Notes under the pieces: model-generated | Database searches by the model: none | What the model was told of the DNA's origin: nothing | What the model saw: the letters and a program-made list of their open reading frames with translations, nothing else | Program-made: the position numbers and the translations under genes | Shown: positions 21,377 through 34,750 of the stretch, one piece after another | How positions within the stretch are numbered: the first letter of the stretch is position 1 | How the letters are laid out: every line of letters starts with the position of its first letter | Origin: Chytridium lagenaria | Taxonomy: Eukaryota; Chytridiomycota; Chytridiomycetes; Chytridiales; Chytridiaceae | Direction: 5' to 3' | Length of the DNA: 64,000 bases | NCBI GenBank assembly: GCA_025449115.1 | Contig: JAHLKC010000063.1 | Coordinates: forward strand, 1 to 64,000

Positions 21377-23993
21377 TCACATTGTCATCCCTTCAACAAT
21401 CCTTCCATCTCCCCTCCACTCTGCATCCTTCACAACCACCTCCTCCTCAACCTCCCAAACCTCTTCCACCATCTCATCATAATCATACTCTCCACCCCCA
21501 TACTCAAACCCTTCCCCTTCAACCCCCTCATCCACAAGCACAACAGACGACGCACCCTCCAAAGACGTGACATCCGACGCCGCGTCCCCCCTCCCTTCCT
21601 TCCGACGCGTCTCCTCTGCAACATGCGGGAGTCGTGGCGCGTTGGGTTTCACCACAAACGGCGAGGTGGGCGGCGATGCAAACGCTGTGGTGCCTGTCAC
21701 GTTGGATGTTTCAGAAGTTCGACGTGGAGGCGATGAGGATGTGGTGAGAGGTGGGAGCATGGAGCGTGAGACGGGGAGGAGGACAGGAGAAACCATTGGT
21801 GGAATAACGCGGGCTGAAGGAACAACTTCAGCTATAGCCGTTGTAGGCGTGTTAGGGCTCACAGGACTTTCCACCGTCATCTCCGCCATCACATTCACCT
21901 CATCATCATCCCACCTCCTATTCTCCGCCATCCTCCATCTCCGTCGTCTCTCCCCCTCCTCAACCGCATCCCCCGCCACATCCTCCACCGCATAAACATG
22001 TCTCCTCATCTCCTCCGCCACCACAATCCCAACTCCACCTCGAATCATCCTCGGCGTCAACGTCAATCTCACCGTCGGTAACGAACTCACACTGGTCGTT
22101 GGGGTGGCAGCGTGTAAGGTCGTTTCGTCATCATCGTCATCGTTCAATGGTGTGCGGAGACGTCGACGTTGGTCCATTTCTTCGATAAAGGCTTCCAGCG
22201 GGATGGTTGGGGGTTCTGTACGACGACGCGTGCGTTCTTCGGATGTGAGGGTACGGCCTGACCAGAGTCGACCGCCGACGTAACGAGCGTCAGAGGGGGC
22301 GACCCATGTAGATGGTGGGTCGTAAGGGTACTCGAGTAAAATAAAATCAGAGTCGTCCATGTCGTTGTTGTCGGTGGCTGGGAAGAGAACAGAGAGGCAA
22401 GGTTGTAGCCATGATGTTAACGAGCTAAAAACAGTCGATGAGGGTTCAGGATCCGCGTGGTGGGTGGTAGTTGGAGATTGGTAAGCTGGCGACACCGTCA
22501 TGGTGGGTTGGGCCACCGGAGCAGCACGCGTCACATGGCCCGATTGAACCCCACCATCCTTGTCAGGCACAGGCGGTGGTTGATCAAGAGATTCTGTAGG
22601 AACCGACATGCCTAATCCTCTCAGATTCTGTTCTTCTTCCACCGTGACAGGCACCACAACCTGTTGTAAAGCGTACCCAGACTCTCCCCACCCCATCACA
22701 GGCTGCTGTTGCCATTGCTGTTCCACACCTTCTCCAGGCGGCGCTGGTAACGCCTTTCGTTGAATCCGACTCCTGCTTCTACTCCTTCCCTCGCTTCTTT
22801 CAATCGACCTCGCGGCGGCACCACCTTCCAAAGATATCCGTCCCCTAGCTGACCCCATTGTAGAAAAGGCGACAGACGAGCGAACCGAATTCGCCTTTTT
22901 CGATGACACAAGCACGCTGCTCCTGCTTTTCCATGAATCCACGGATTTTCTAGAAGGAGCCTCGTCTCCACCATACGGAAGACTAATATCGAGGTTCACG
23001 TTGAACGGACTTGCAAGATCGGCAATGGAGGGGAGGGGTTGTAAATATAGTCTTCGTCATTCTCGGGTGCGACATGTTGCTCAGACGATGCGGCGGAAAA
23101 CGAAGGAACGGATCGTGTTGACGGTGCGATGAGTGAAGAATCGATGGTTGCAGAGTCCACCTGGAGATCCTCCATCATCATCCATTTTGCGAGGAGGAGT
23201 TCGGCTTGGCTACGTGTTGCTGTACCGGATATGCTTCGTGGGAGGGAGCCATGCGGTTGACGTGGGGTCCGTAGTGTTCCAGATGACCACGACTTCTGCT
23301 TCTACTTCTTGTCCTAATGTCCTGTGATGCGTCGCCTGGCTGGTTCTGCCTTTTACCAGAAAGCGTCCGTGCCAGTGACGCTCCACTGCCATTGATGTTG
23401 GGTTGATGTACGGAAGACCCAAACGAAGGTCCCCTAGATCTTCGTGACACTGCAGAAGGACTCTGTGAAGTCCTACGACGTTGAGATGAACGCCGGTGAG
23501 ATGGATTGGGACGACTTGATTTCCCTGACGTCATGGAAGATGCCGATGGCTTACTTGTTAATCCCTGCAAACCTCTTCTAGAAGCGACGGACACGGCGTC
23601 GGTTTCAGCGAATCGGAGAAAGGCCATGAGGTCAGAGATGGTGACGGAGACGCTGGCATCGGGGTCTTGAGGGGTTGGATCGATGCTGCCGGTGCTGTCG
23701 CTGCGGTTGCGGGAGGAGGAGAAGGAGGTGGATGATGTCGCGTGACGGAGGTAGGCTGCTGCAAGGGATCGACGGTTTAAGGATGTGGAGGATCCAGAGG
23801 GGATGGTGGAGGCGGGGATTGTTGTGATGTTGAGGGATGCCATGCTCTTTTGTGATGCTCTTCGTAAGATGACGTTGGCGGTATGTGGTGGGAGGTGGAT
23901 GTCGTTGTGACTTGTAGATAAGGGTGAACTGGATGATGTGGATGAGGAGTAAGAGAGAGGTCCGTCTACCGTAGGAGGAGAAGTTGAGGACAT
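21377..23993 (-). CDS. Ser/Pro/Thr-rich hypothetical protein
   Basis: Three minus-strand frames read as one long protein of roughly 850 aa starting at the ATG at 23993. They join if one base is added in the A run (complement of 23185-23188) and one removed in a C run near 23028-23040. The N-terminal third is Ser-rich with a short ordered segment (ISDLMAFLRFAETDAVSVAS). An Arg/Ser stretch (RTRSRSRSRG) follows. Near the middle lies LTSWLQPCLSVLFPATD and an acidic DSDFILLEYPYDPP segment. The C-terminus is Glu/Val-rich. No domain was recognised and there is no signal peptide or membrane helix. Mostly disordered; a regulatory or cytoskeletal adaptor is possible but not shown. Confidence 0.55.
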
Positions 23994-24884
23994 GGTAGAC
24001 TGCTATTCTAAAAGTATGTATTGTATATATCTATGGATGGATGGATGGATGGCGTATATAGTATTCTATGTAAGTATGTATCTCTAAAGCTGAAGGGGTA
24101 GCAGACGAACGGATGATGCCTCACTACGGATGCATGTGAAGAGAAAGGGGGGTTTGGCGTAAATAGGAAAACTGAGACGACTGTCTAAGGGTGAGACTGG
24201 TAGAAAAAAGGCTGGTTGGTGAGGAGGTGTGAAGAATGAGAAGACGTCTCTTCAGGTGTGATGAGAGAACACAACTGCAAAGGCAATAATAACACAGACA
24301 ATTCTTGTCTTTCTTTTGCCCTGTAAATTGTAATAATTAATTAATTACTATTACATATAATTAATAAATAATTAAAAACAGAGTTTGTCAACATTATTAT
24401 TTCTGTGACCACAAAACAGAACACAAAAGGCAGAGTAAATGTAGTACAAGCACATTTTGAATTTGATGAATAATAAATTGATTGTTACCTAATATGGAAA
24501 TAAAATAAAGCACTAATTAATTAATTAATTAAAATATATTTAAATTGAATTTATTTGTTAAAATATAATTATAAATTGAAACAAAATCTTTATTAAATAA
24601 TAAATTGTATATAGGTATTTATTTATACCATCCATCCAACCAACCCTGCCTACCTAAAGTGCCCCCCAGTTATCCCCAACTACGCTTCTGCTTAAAACCA
24701 GTCAGATGTATTCACGTTGATAAAAAAAGTGTGGCTACGCGTGCACTGCTCTTCAAACGGCTTTTTAATGAGCATTCACTTTTAAGTTATTGCAAGAATA
24801 GAATTCACATCTCTATTGGGATATGTGACCGTTTACACTTTTGGCTCCTTGAGCGTCTTAACCCCAGCTTCAACTTGTTTTTTT
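23994..24884. other. intergenic with small microsatellite
   Basis: Promoter side of the Ser/Pro/Thr-rich gene. An atgg tetranucleotide repeat lies near 24033-24052, and taatta motifs recur around 24330-24560. No gene seen. Confidence 0.45.
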
Positions 24885-25455
24885 CTATCCTTCCACAACC
24901 TCCCGTATCGCTTTAATTTCCGCCATCATTTCTGGCGACGCCATCGGCTGCGTCTCATAAATAGCTTTCCCCTTTCCTCCCTCTCCACCACCACCACCCA
25001 ACACCAAAGCGTCCCTTTTCCTCATAATCAAATCCCTCGTCGCATGCACATCCTTTGGCGACAACAAAATAAGCCTCCGCCATACTCCCCCCCAGACGCT
25101 GCCGTCTGAACCTCCAAAATCCATACCCAAAGCACCTTGCGCAAAGATTCTGACTGACCGCCACGTCTTGGTACGATCCAATGGAATCAACTTGTCACTT
25201 GTTGAGAGCCATCCCCAGCGGTAATGGAGGCGATGGTCATCGACGGTGCAGGAATGTCGTTTCATCACTTGAGAGGCCCAGCAACAGATACAGGGGAGGC
25301 AGAATATGCCAACACCGGTGATTGTCCAGATACCGCAGTTCCAGCAGCAGAGGTATCGACAGCCGCGTGAACGGTCAAACTCGATTTCGACCTCCTCTCC
25401 AGCAAACAGTGAGCCCTGCACTGTACCCAGGAGGTGGGGGCATCGATGGAGACAT
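24885..25455 (-). CDS. Cys-rich bacterial-PH-like (bPH_2/DUF304-type) protein A
   Basis: About 190 aa. A proline-rich start (ATG at 25455, MSPSMPPPPGYSAG) changes frame once near 25415-25420 before the main frame. The core runs FDRSRGCRYLCCWNCGIW, then GVGIFCLPCICCWA, HRLHYRWGWL, DKLIPLDRTKTW and LLSPKDVHATRDLIMRKRD. This resembles the bacterial-type PH fold (short hydrophobic segment, then beta strands with RxGWLxxxDKxxPLDR). The paired cysteines next to the hydrophobic stretch suggest membrane anchoring, perhaps by palmitoylation (inference). The neighbour at 26097 is a paralogue in opposite orientation. Family assignment is moderate; function is unknown. Confidence 0.6.
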
Positions 25456-25563
25456 TTTGCAAAGTGTGTTCAATCAAAAGGATAGTGAAAACTGGTGACG
25501 AGGAGCCTCTTATGAATTTGTTTGCACTTGTAGTATCTTGAGCAGCACAGAACCGGAACCTTT

Positions 25564-25731
25564 GAATCCGTGAGTCAAAACGCGAAAATGTTTGTTTGTC
25601 AACCTTGTTTTCGGACCAAAATGACTGATCCCAATCGGAGTTTGAGCAATCACTTTATGGAAAAGCCTCTACTGTATTTGTATTTGTTAATCCGTGGGTC
25701 CAAAACACGAAATACATGTTCGTCAACCTTG
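25564..25731. repeat. direct repeat in the shared PH-like promoter
   Basis: About 44 bases recur with about 124-base spacing. atccgtgagtc-aaaacgcg with gtttgtcaaccttg (25564-25607) matches atccgtgggtccaaaacacg with gttcgtcaaccttg (25688-25731). The pair lies between the two divergent PH-like genes. Confidence 0.6.
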
Positions 25732-26096
25732 ATCCATCGCCATCCACAACTCCAAAACAACTTGGATCGAGCAAAAAACGATTGCTAGAAAGTTTATGAC
25801 CTTGAATTTGAGTTGTTTAATCTTGTCTGGGACATATGTGAGTTGTTTGGTTTCAGCAACAGCACAGTTTTTGTTTTTTCGGGAGCGGCATATGTTTTTT
25901 TTGTCATAAATTGTTTGACATCAAAAAAAGAAACAAAAACAAATCCAAAGAAAGAAAAAAAAGCTTATATACTCCAGGAAACAAAAACTCTCTCCAACTC
26001 GTTGCTGACAGAGTCAAGACAAACTTTGTACAGCCAAAGACTAGCCGGAACGCGTGGGTCAACAGTGTCTTGATCCTCAATCCACATTTGCAAAGA

Positions 26097-26673
26097 ATGG
26101 CAGGCAAAGGAGGCAGGCAACGTCATGCCCACCCCGAGGCTGAAACCGTCCTGGTTGAATACGATAACCGTCGTGGATGCATGTACCTCTGCTGCATCAA
26201 CTGCATGTTATGGTCAGCATGGGGTCTCATACCCTGTGTCCCATGTGTATGCTGCTGGGCCAAGAAGATGATGGACAACCAAAACACCACGATTGATACC
26301 AAAAAGATCCATCATCGGTCTGGCTGGCTCGATAAAAAGGATAAGATGGTGCCGTTTGAGAGGATTCAAGGGGTTGGAGTGGATAGGGATTGTATTGGGA
26401 TGATGTGTGGGATTCACACGATTGCTGTGAGGACTGCTGGGGTGGGGGAGAGGATGGGGGTGCCCCTGAGATGTGGTTGTTGGCGCCAAAGGATCCGGGT
26501 TATGTGAGGGATTTGATTATGAAGAGAAGGGATGAGTTGGTGCTTGGGACGGCGGAGAGAAGGGTGGGGATGAGACGAAATTTGAGAGTGGAGGGCCGAG
26601 TGGGGTTGTGGAAGTTCAGCCTGGGGGTGTGCCGGAGATGGTGATGGAGTTTAGAGATATCGGAATGCGATGA
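26097..26673 (+). CDS. Cys-rich bacterial-PH-like protein B
   Basis: Paralogue of the gene at 24885-25455, transcribed away from it. It starts at the ATG at 26097 and reads EYDNRRGCMYLCCINCMLW, then GLIPCVPCVCCWAKK, KIHHRSGWLDKKDKMVPF and ERIQGVGVDRDCIGMMCG. One base missing from the G run 26456-26460 moves the frame to APEMWLLAPKDPGYVRDL and IMKRRDELVLG. A second shift near 26560-26575 gives a Gly/Pro tail ending at 26671-26673. About 190 aa. Same family caveats as copy A. The two differ widely outside the Cys pairs and the GWL..DK..P core, so the duplication is not recent. Confidence 0.6.
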
Positions 26674-27027
26674 GCAAGATTGAACAGTATCTTGGGGAGG
26701 GAGCAAGGCTTCAGGGCTTTTAACAAAGTTTTAATGAATTATGAATAGAATATACAAAGAACTTTTGAATCGCTGTCTTATTATTTATATAAAATACTGG
26801 GAGTATGAACGTGCCTTCAGTCTTTAAACACAAATACTACGACGCACTTATGAGGTAGTAAAATTCGGCTTTAAAACATATGAATAATATGAGGGTGCTT
26901 GCCAGAAATATTCACAATGGAAAAGAAACAGAGTAGTTAACTATGAGGCGATGAATGCAGTGGGACTTGGTCAACACAAAGAAAAGAAAAAGAAAAGAGA
27001 GAATGAAGACGGTAACCCTCCCCGCTT
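26674..27027. other. 3' intergenic region
   Basis: Short region between the 3' ends of the converging PH-like B and DUF4188 genes. No gene seen. Confidence 0.4.
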
Positions 27028-28020
27028 TCAATAGTCTTTCCTAAACTCTGCCGGCATCTCCTTGTCGAGTTTATCCATTTTCAAACGCTTGTACATGGTT
27101 GACATTCCTTTTTGCGCAGGAACAACCTCGGCTTCTCTGCAATTGGATAATCCTGTCGCCGGCATGTTCACGTAAATAGCCTATAAGGATATAGCCCCAT
27201 CAGATTATCAAAATATAACAAAGCTTTTTTCTAAAAAATCAACTCACCTCGTACTGCCCATCCTTGACCATGAAAGTCTCATGCCATATCCCATTCTCAG
27301 GATTCGTTCTACAAGCCTATCAATTCCCCCCAAAAAGTCAATATAAAACAAAAAAAAAAGGTGTGGCGACGACTTCTCGATCTACCTCCATCATCTTCTT
27401 CCAAGGAGAATAATGCTCCTTGTTCTTATCTTGCGCGTAATCATGCAAATGTTGAACACTCCTCCAGTATTGTACTGACAGCGTGGTGCTCCCTTCATCC
27501 AACGTGGTGTAATCTTCACCTCCAAGGTACCCTACTTCCGGACCAGATCTTTCAAGCTCTCGTCGCTGTTGCGGATGAAAAACTTTAACAAAACATACAG
27601 GCAAGAAACTAAAGCCTAACTCACCATCGCGCTTAAACCGTTCCCTTCATCGTCGTCGTCTGACTCGGCACGGAAGCATTATCCGTGATCCCAATAAAAA
27701 CACCACAAAATCACCTGTTACCATCATTAGCGAAACATTACTCAAAGAGTCTATCTCACCATCAATCTTGGCACTCGTCCTCCCTTTGCCACATTGTTCA
27801 TCCTCGCATTCGTCGCTAACCCGTTCTTCTCCAACACAACTTTTAAAATCGGGTATCCCAGCGTTACAATGCCTAATGCAAGTCCAACGGGACGTGGAAG
27901 CATTGATCCAACGAGTATGGATGCTCCAATGATGACGGGAAGGGTTGGCGGAAATCCCATGAAAAACATGATGGGGTTAAACTTCATACCCCTCTTGACT
28001 ATGTTTGCGTTGACGACCAT
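27028..28020 (-). CDS. DUF4188 monooxygenase-like protein
   Basis: Five exons: 27760-28020, about 27604-27714, 27386-27582, 27248-27316 and 27028-27180. Exon 1 encodes two hydrophobic helices (PTLPVIIGASILVGSML, GLALGIVTLGYPILKVVL), so the protein is probably membrane-anchored. Then come GDFVVFLLGSRIM, GPEVGYLGGEDYTTLDEG, TLSVQYWRSVQHLHDYA, NPENGIWHETFMVKDGQYEA and IYVNMPATGL, the landmarks of the DUF4188 family (dimeric alpha-beta barrel, monooxygenase-like; substrate unknown). Exon 2 carries an in-frame TGA near 27650 and joins exon 1 one base out of phase, so at least one base is wrong there. The C-terminal basic tail ends at 27028. Confidence 0.75.
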
Positions 28021-28800
28021 GATGTTTGTGAATATGAGGTGGCTTGGGTAATTGGTGGGGACACTGTTGGATTAGTTTTGTTGTAAAGGAATGGGAAAGG
28101 AGACAGCCGATATTTATTGTCATTTCTCAAGATTGTCAGAAGCCTTCGAAAACCTCCCACCTTCCGCGAGTCCGCTTTGCGGAGGCAAATTATTGACAAA
28201 CCCCACCATCACCACGATTTTTCATGTCATTTCAATAGATTACTCTTGTAACTGATAAAACCCTTGCAAATGTGGGTTGCTTTAAGTCTGGCGGAAGAAT
28301 TGCAATAAAGAGCGGATAATGAACATACCTAATACACACATGTGATGGTTGTGAGAAGCAATTCCATCTTATTGTCCATCAATGTTCAGTCCTATGCAAA
28401 CAACATTTAACTCTATACCCTACTGACGCTTTCCATATTCCGCCTCAGATGCGCCACGCATGTTTCACCGCTGGAATCATATTGGGAATTTACATTATCA
28501 ATTGATAAACAAGCCATGAATGTTATTACATCGACGGAATAAGAATAACGCCAATAGTTTTATTGGATGGCAAGCACTGTATATGAAATTGTGTGCTAAT
28601 ATTAAAATTGCTATCATCAAACATGGACCTCGAAGGACCAAAAAGCTTGCAGAAAAGAAACTGAACAAAGGGAGGAATGGCTCTCCAGAGAAATAATATA
28701 AACGGGACAAATAAGGGGTAAAATGGTTTCTCCCTGACGAGGAGGAAGGCGGGTGTCAGTAGAAAGAGGGAAAAATTAGCGATAAGATTCACTTTCGGAC
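28021..28800. other. intergenic
   Basis: Promoter side of the DUF4188 gene and 3' flank of BFR2. Several hydrophobic minus-strand frames occur (28498-28804), but they lack starts or homology and look accidental. Confidence 0.4.
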
Positions 28801-30975
28801 TCAAGGTGAAATAGATAATGAATAATTATGCACCATGAAACCAAAATCCGAACTCTTAACCGAATAACCGCAATCCATCTGAGGGCACTGAAACCTCTTC
28901 AACCACTTGTTTTGGTGCAACATCTTCTCCAGCAGCCGCCTGCTCCCCATATTCCCACCAAACAAACTCATAAACAACTCATCCACCATCTCTTCGTGCC
29001 ACGTCCCGCGCGGTTCGGGAGCCATAAAGTTTTGAATTTTTTCGTGGACATGGTACCGAAGCTTCCTGCCTTGGAAGCACGAATATCGACCTGCTTCTTC
29101 TTTTTCTTGTTCTGAAGTTTCTTGAGTTCGGCAAACTTCATACCGAGAACGAGGGGATCGTCTATGATTACGAGAAGAGAGAGATCAGAAAAAAAATGTA
29201 ATGCAAATAACAGAATATAAAGTTACATACCAACGTCCCCATTCTAGCCTCAACCAGCTCTTTGAGAAGTTGCTGGTAGAAATCACCGTCATCAAATATT
29301 TCAACATCATACTGGGCAAGTTGTGCATCCATCTTTCCGCCAGCCTTTTTTCTTCCTCATGCTCCTCTTCCTTCTTCTTCCTCCACAGCTGCAGGCTTCG
29401 GCAAAACGCCAATAGCCTTCTGCGCACCCCCGTCTCTCAACAACTGCGTCCTCTTCACAAGCCTCTCCCGATCCGCCAAAACAGTGTTAATCTGATGCAA
29501 CACACTCGTGTTGATTGCCTTGAATTTTTTCGCGGATGATACGAGGTTCGCACCAGCTGTTGCAGCGCTCACTTTTGCACTCCATTTCTCAATCGTGGCG
29601 TCACGGAAGGGTCGGAAGGCTTTGTCAAATGCATTGATTTCGTTCCAGGCCTTCAGTGGGTGGGTTAGGTCGACTGAGGCGGAAGCGGGTGTGGCGTGCT
29701 TCTTTGTCTTTTTGCTTGAAGCGCGTGATTTCACATCCTCATCATCTTCCTCCTCATCCTCTGACATGGCATCGTCATCACGCTTTCGCTTCCCACCTAA
29801 CCGCACAAGAAGATCTTCAGCAAATTCTTTGGGGTCCGTCACGACAGTATTGTTTCTGACTGTTAGCGTTGCGCGGAGTTTAAGGAGATCTTGAAGAAGG
29901 CCGGAAAGACTCTGTGTTGCCGCTTCTACACTTTGTGCGAGATGCTCACGCTTTTGGGCGTGCGCGGGATCCACGTTGTCGAGACCTGGGGTAGGGCCGA
30001 GGAGGAAGAGGGGGTGGGCGTCGAATTTAGGAAGGGTATTGGCCAGAGTAAGGGCTTTTTGGAAGTTCATGCGCATGTCGAGGAGGTTATCCCAAAGAAC
30101 CTTTTAGATATAAAACAACGGTGATTAGGATAAATAACTAAAACACTACTGCAAAGTAACATACCATTTGGGACCGGACATGGAAGCCTTTGTCAAGGTC
30201 TGTTTTTGCAGATTGAGTCATGGACTTGACGAGTTTCTTTTCTTCCTCGGCGAGTTTCTCAAGTTCAGCTTCAATCTTTGAAGGGTTGCGTTTTTTTAAT
30301 GGGGACGCCAAATTCATCCTCTTCGACTTCCTCGTCCTCATCATCTTCATCTTCGTCATCAAAGTCGCTGTCCTCATCATCATCTTCGTCATCATCTTCG
30401 TCATCGTCTTCGTCATCGTTCTCTGATACATCGCCTTCAAGGTCTTCCATTTCATCATCCTCATCTTCATCGTCTCTCATGTCGTCAACGATGGTTGCTT
30501 TTTTAGCTTTCCCTTTCACAGCCTTCTTAGGCGGCTCTTCCTCATCATCCAACTCATCATCATCATCATCCGACCCCTCCATCCCTTCAAACTCATCATC
30601 CTCATCGTCACCAAACCCCAACACCTTCCTACTAACCTTCTTCCCCGCATACTTCTCCTCATCCATCTCAAACCCCGCCTCCCTCCTCAACTTCCCAACT
30701 CCAACCTCCACATAATGTTCTCTCGCCGCAACCTCCATCCTCTCCCTCGCCCTCGACTCCGCGATCGAATCCTCACCCCCCTCCTCAACAAACCCAGACC
30801 CCATACTATCTCCATGCCGATCCGGATCAAAGACAGCGTTGGGGGATGGGTTGGAAAGCTCTGCCAGCATCTCGCCAATGGATTTGCGGGCGAGTTTCGT
30901 GTTCGTGGCTGTCGTGAAGGCTGTCACGGGTTTGGTGGAGACGGGTACACCCTTCTTCTTTGTCTTGGGTGGCAT
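28801..30975 (-). CDS. BFR2: Bfr2/AATF ribosome biogenesis factor
   Basis: Nucleolar component of the small-subunit processome. Exons: 30165-30975, about 29231-30100 and 28801-29161. The N-terminus ends in a very long Asp/Glu tract, after which [14 protein letters not shown] and [20 protein letters not shown] form the AATF leucine-rich region. The TRAUB-type C-terminus follows: [36 protein letters not shown] and [14 protein letters not shown] with DELFMSLFG. Frame breaks lie in the A run (complement of 30292-30298, one extra base) and near 29058-29066 (a missing G). A TGA is in frame at 29357. The donor near 29231 is one base off phase. All breaks sit between clearly homologous blocks. Confidence 0.88.
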
Positions 30976-31195
30976 CTTGAATGGATTTTGTATTATTCCT
31001 TTGTCGTTAGAGAATGCAATGATCTAGTCCTCTTCCTTGCCACGTAACGAAGTCGTATATAAAGCTCAATTTGAGGTTCCTATCGTCGTTGTGAGTTGAA
31101 CGTATCTTTTTTTTTTTTTTTTTTCTTTCTTGGTTTGGAAAAAGGAATTCGCTCTTGTCACGAATTGTCAGACAAAAGAAAAAGTGAAAAGTGCC
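30976..31195. promoter_or_regulatory. divergent promoter of BFR2 and mL49
   Basis: Only 220 bases separate the start codons of two genes transcribed away from each other. A T run of about 18 bases (31107-31124) lies inside. Poly(dA:dT) tracts exclude nucleosomes and are common upstream of ribosomal genes in fungi. No PAC or RRPE box was found. Confidence 0.55.
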
Positions 31196-31796
31196 ATGTT
31201 GAGACGAATGACGGCCTGCTCGGCAGTGTCCAGAGCGACACTTGCTTCATCCCCTCTCTCAGCATCTTCATCGCCTTTCCTCCCCATATCCGCTGCATCC
31301 ATCTCACCCGCATCGCAATTCCTCCGCTCCCCTTCTTCTCGCTCCTTTGTCACCGCCAACTCCCCCATTCAAAAACCTCCATCCACCAAGACAGTCCGCA
31401 TCTACGAAAAAGAAGACCCCACAAGCATCGCCACAAAAGGTTGCAAATCCCTTCCTAACGTCCTTTCTTTAACAAAGTCTATCGCAGAAACCCTTTCTTA
31501 CGACGTCAGACGGACATCCCTTGCGAATTGGCTCCCTATTTACCGCGAATACAAAAACCAAGGAACAAACGTTTCCACCATCATTCGTAGGATTCACGGC
31601 GACATTGACGTAAGGATCTCCCCCAAAAAAAAACCACGCAGCGTATTGACTTTTTTCTATGTAGCGCCTCGCAAAAGACCTCGAAGTCGTAGCCCCACCC
31701 GAATGCATCAAGATTAAGCGCAACATCAACCATATCACGTTACGCGGCGATTACCTTCACGATTTAAGAGAGTTTTTTACTATCCGGAAGTTTTGA
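31196..31796 (+). CDS. IMG2: mitochondrial large-subunit ribosomal protein mL49
   Basis: Two exons, 31196-31609 and 31665-31796, separated by a 55-nt intron (gtaagg to tatgtag), give an intact 181-aa protein. The first 55 residues are Ser/Ala/Arg-rich with few acidic residues, like a mitochondrial import sequence. The mL49/Img2 core reads YDVRRTSLANWLPIYREYKN, then STIIRRIHGDID, RLAKDLEVVAP and HITLRGDYLHDLREFF. This is one of the few genes here without a frame break. It shares a short divergent promoter with BFR2, pairing mitochondrial with nucleolar ribosome synthesis. Confidence 0.88.
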
Positions 31797-32017
31797 TTTG
31801 AATGATACCTGTATGAAAACTTTGGGATATAATATGAAGTGGGGGAAGATGATGGAAACAACGTTTTGGTTTTTTTTTGTTTTTTTTTTGGTGCAAACAG
31901 GTTGGAAATGGGGGGTTTTGGTATTGGTTGGATGTCTATATGTACAGTTTCAGTTGCATGCGCAGAGGTCTTCAGGAGAGAGAAGACTTTGATTTGGGAG
32001 GAGAAGCAACGTTCGTA
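31797..32017. other. convergent 3' region
   Basis: Region between the stops of mL49 (+) and the RING gene (-), with T runs. No gene seen. Confidence 0.4.
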
Positions 32018-32673
32018 TCAGTCAACCGTCAATCCTCCCTTCCTTCCGCAAACAGGAAGACAGCAAAGCAAAGACGACATAGTCTTCCGACAGATTGGGC
32101 ACTCTTTTGAAGTCTTTGCCCAAGTACTAACGCAACTCGTGCAAAACACATCTTATGGACATGAATTAAAAATAGTAAAGCAGAAGGTTTGAAAAAGAAA
32201 ACTCACGTCCACAATGCAATGACTTTCTCTGGTCTTCAGAGACGTCTTCAAGGCATATCGGGCATTCATTCTCGGGGTCGTAGCGACGACGGTGACAGGG
32301 GCTTGAGTTGCCCTGTCTCGAGTAGATGGTGCGTATCTTTTCCATTGTTGGTAGCAGCCGAAACGGTCTCAGGAAATACCAAACTCCTTAGCTCTAATGA
32401 TAACGTTGGCGCAAGTGTAAAATCAGACCAAAGAGCAAATCTACACGATATTTTAAAGAGTTTTCTAAAGTTCTCATATTCATCTATTCTTCGGTACTCA
32501 CCAGCAAGCTAAACAAGTGAGGAAGAAGTTACAATGTAGGTTATTTTTTCCCTCGCAATCCTCCTTCCATGTGAATTACCAGTCGCTTTTGGGAGACGTT
32601 GGGACACATACCGTCCCTCCCAAGCGTAACTCGTTTTTTTGCCTTTTTTCGCGTCAAACCGGAAGGGTAGCAT
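32018..32673 (-). CDS. small RING-finger (E3-like) protein
   Basis: The exons are too short to stand out as ORFs. Exon 32207-32345 reads ATG, then RRRYDPENECPICLED and RKSLHCG. The intron 32152-32206 (gtgagt to taag) splits a His codon. Exon 32018-32151 continues HVFCTSCVSTWAKTSKECP and ICRKTMSSLLCC to a stop at 32018. The C-x2-C, C-x-H-x2-C-x2-C and C-x2-C ligands make a C3HC4 RING, typical of ubiquitin ligases. The minimal product is 90 aa. Further upstream, to an ATG at 32673, coding-like sequence with a good donor at 32501 (LHCNFFLTCLAC in one frame) may be a first exon, but its frame is broken. Both splice phases in the RING are exact. Confidence 0.75.
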
Positions 32674-32921
32674 GTGGCAAACTACAAAACAAACCCCATT
32701 AAAAAAAAATATATATCGCGCGTCCGGCAGTTAAATCCTTTAAATCGCATCCAACACGACGTGACAATACTTTGTTTATCATACACAAAGAAAAGAAAAA
32801 GAACAAAACTCGGTTCAAATCTCTAATCCCAACCCCCAAAATAATCCCACAAAAAGCCACACTCCTTTATCAAACAAAAATCAAAAAAAACAAACACACA
32901 TCTCACCCCTTCATCACCCAC
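32674..32921. other. short intergenic gap
   Basis: Between the RING gene start and the DPM1 stop, both on the minus strand. A/C-rich with A runs. No gene seen. Confidence 0.4.

Positions 32922-34750
<1,829 letters not shown>

Noticed and set aside
27640..29359. In-frame TGA codons in the DUF4188 and BFR2 genes as evidence for TGA = Trp
   Set aside because: Neighbouring frame breaks are common, the BFR2 site has no conserved Trp, and mL49, PH-like B and the RING gene end properly at TGA.
30278..30715. Plus-strand poly-Ser ORF of 145 codons
   Set aside because: It is the antisense of the Asp/Glu tract of BFR2; the minus strand has clear homology.
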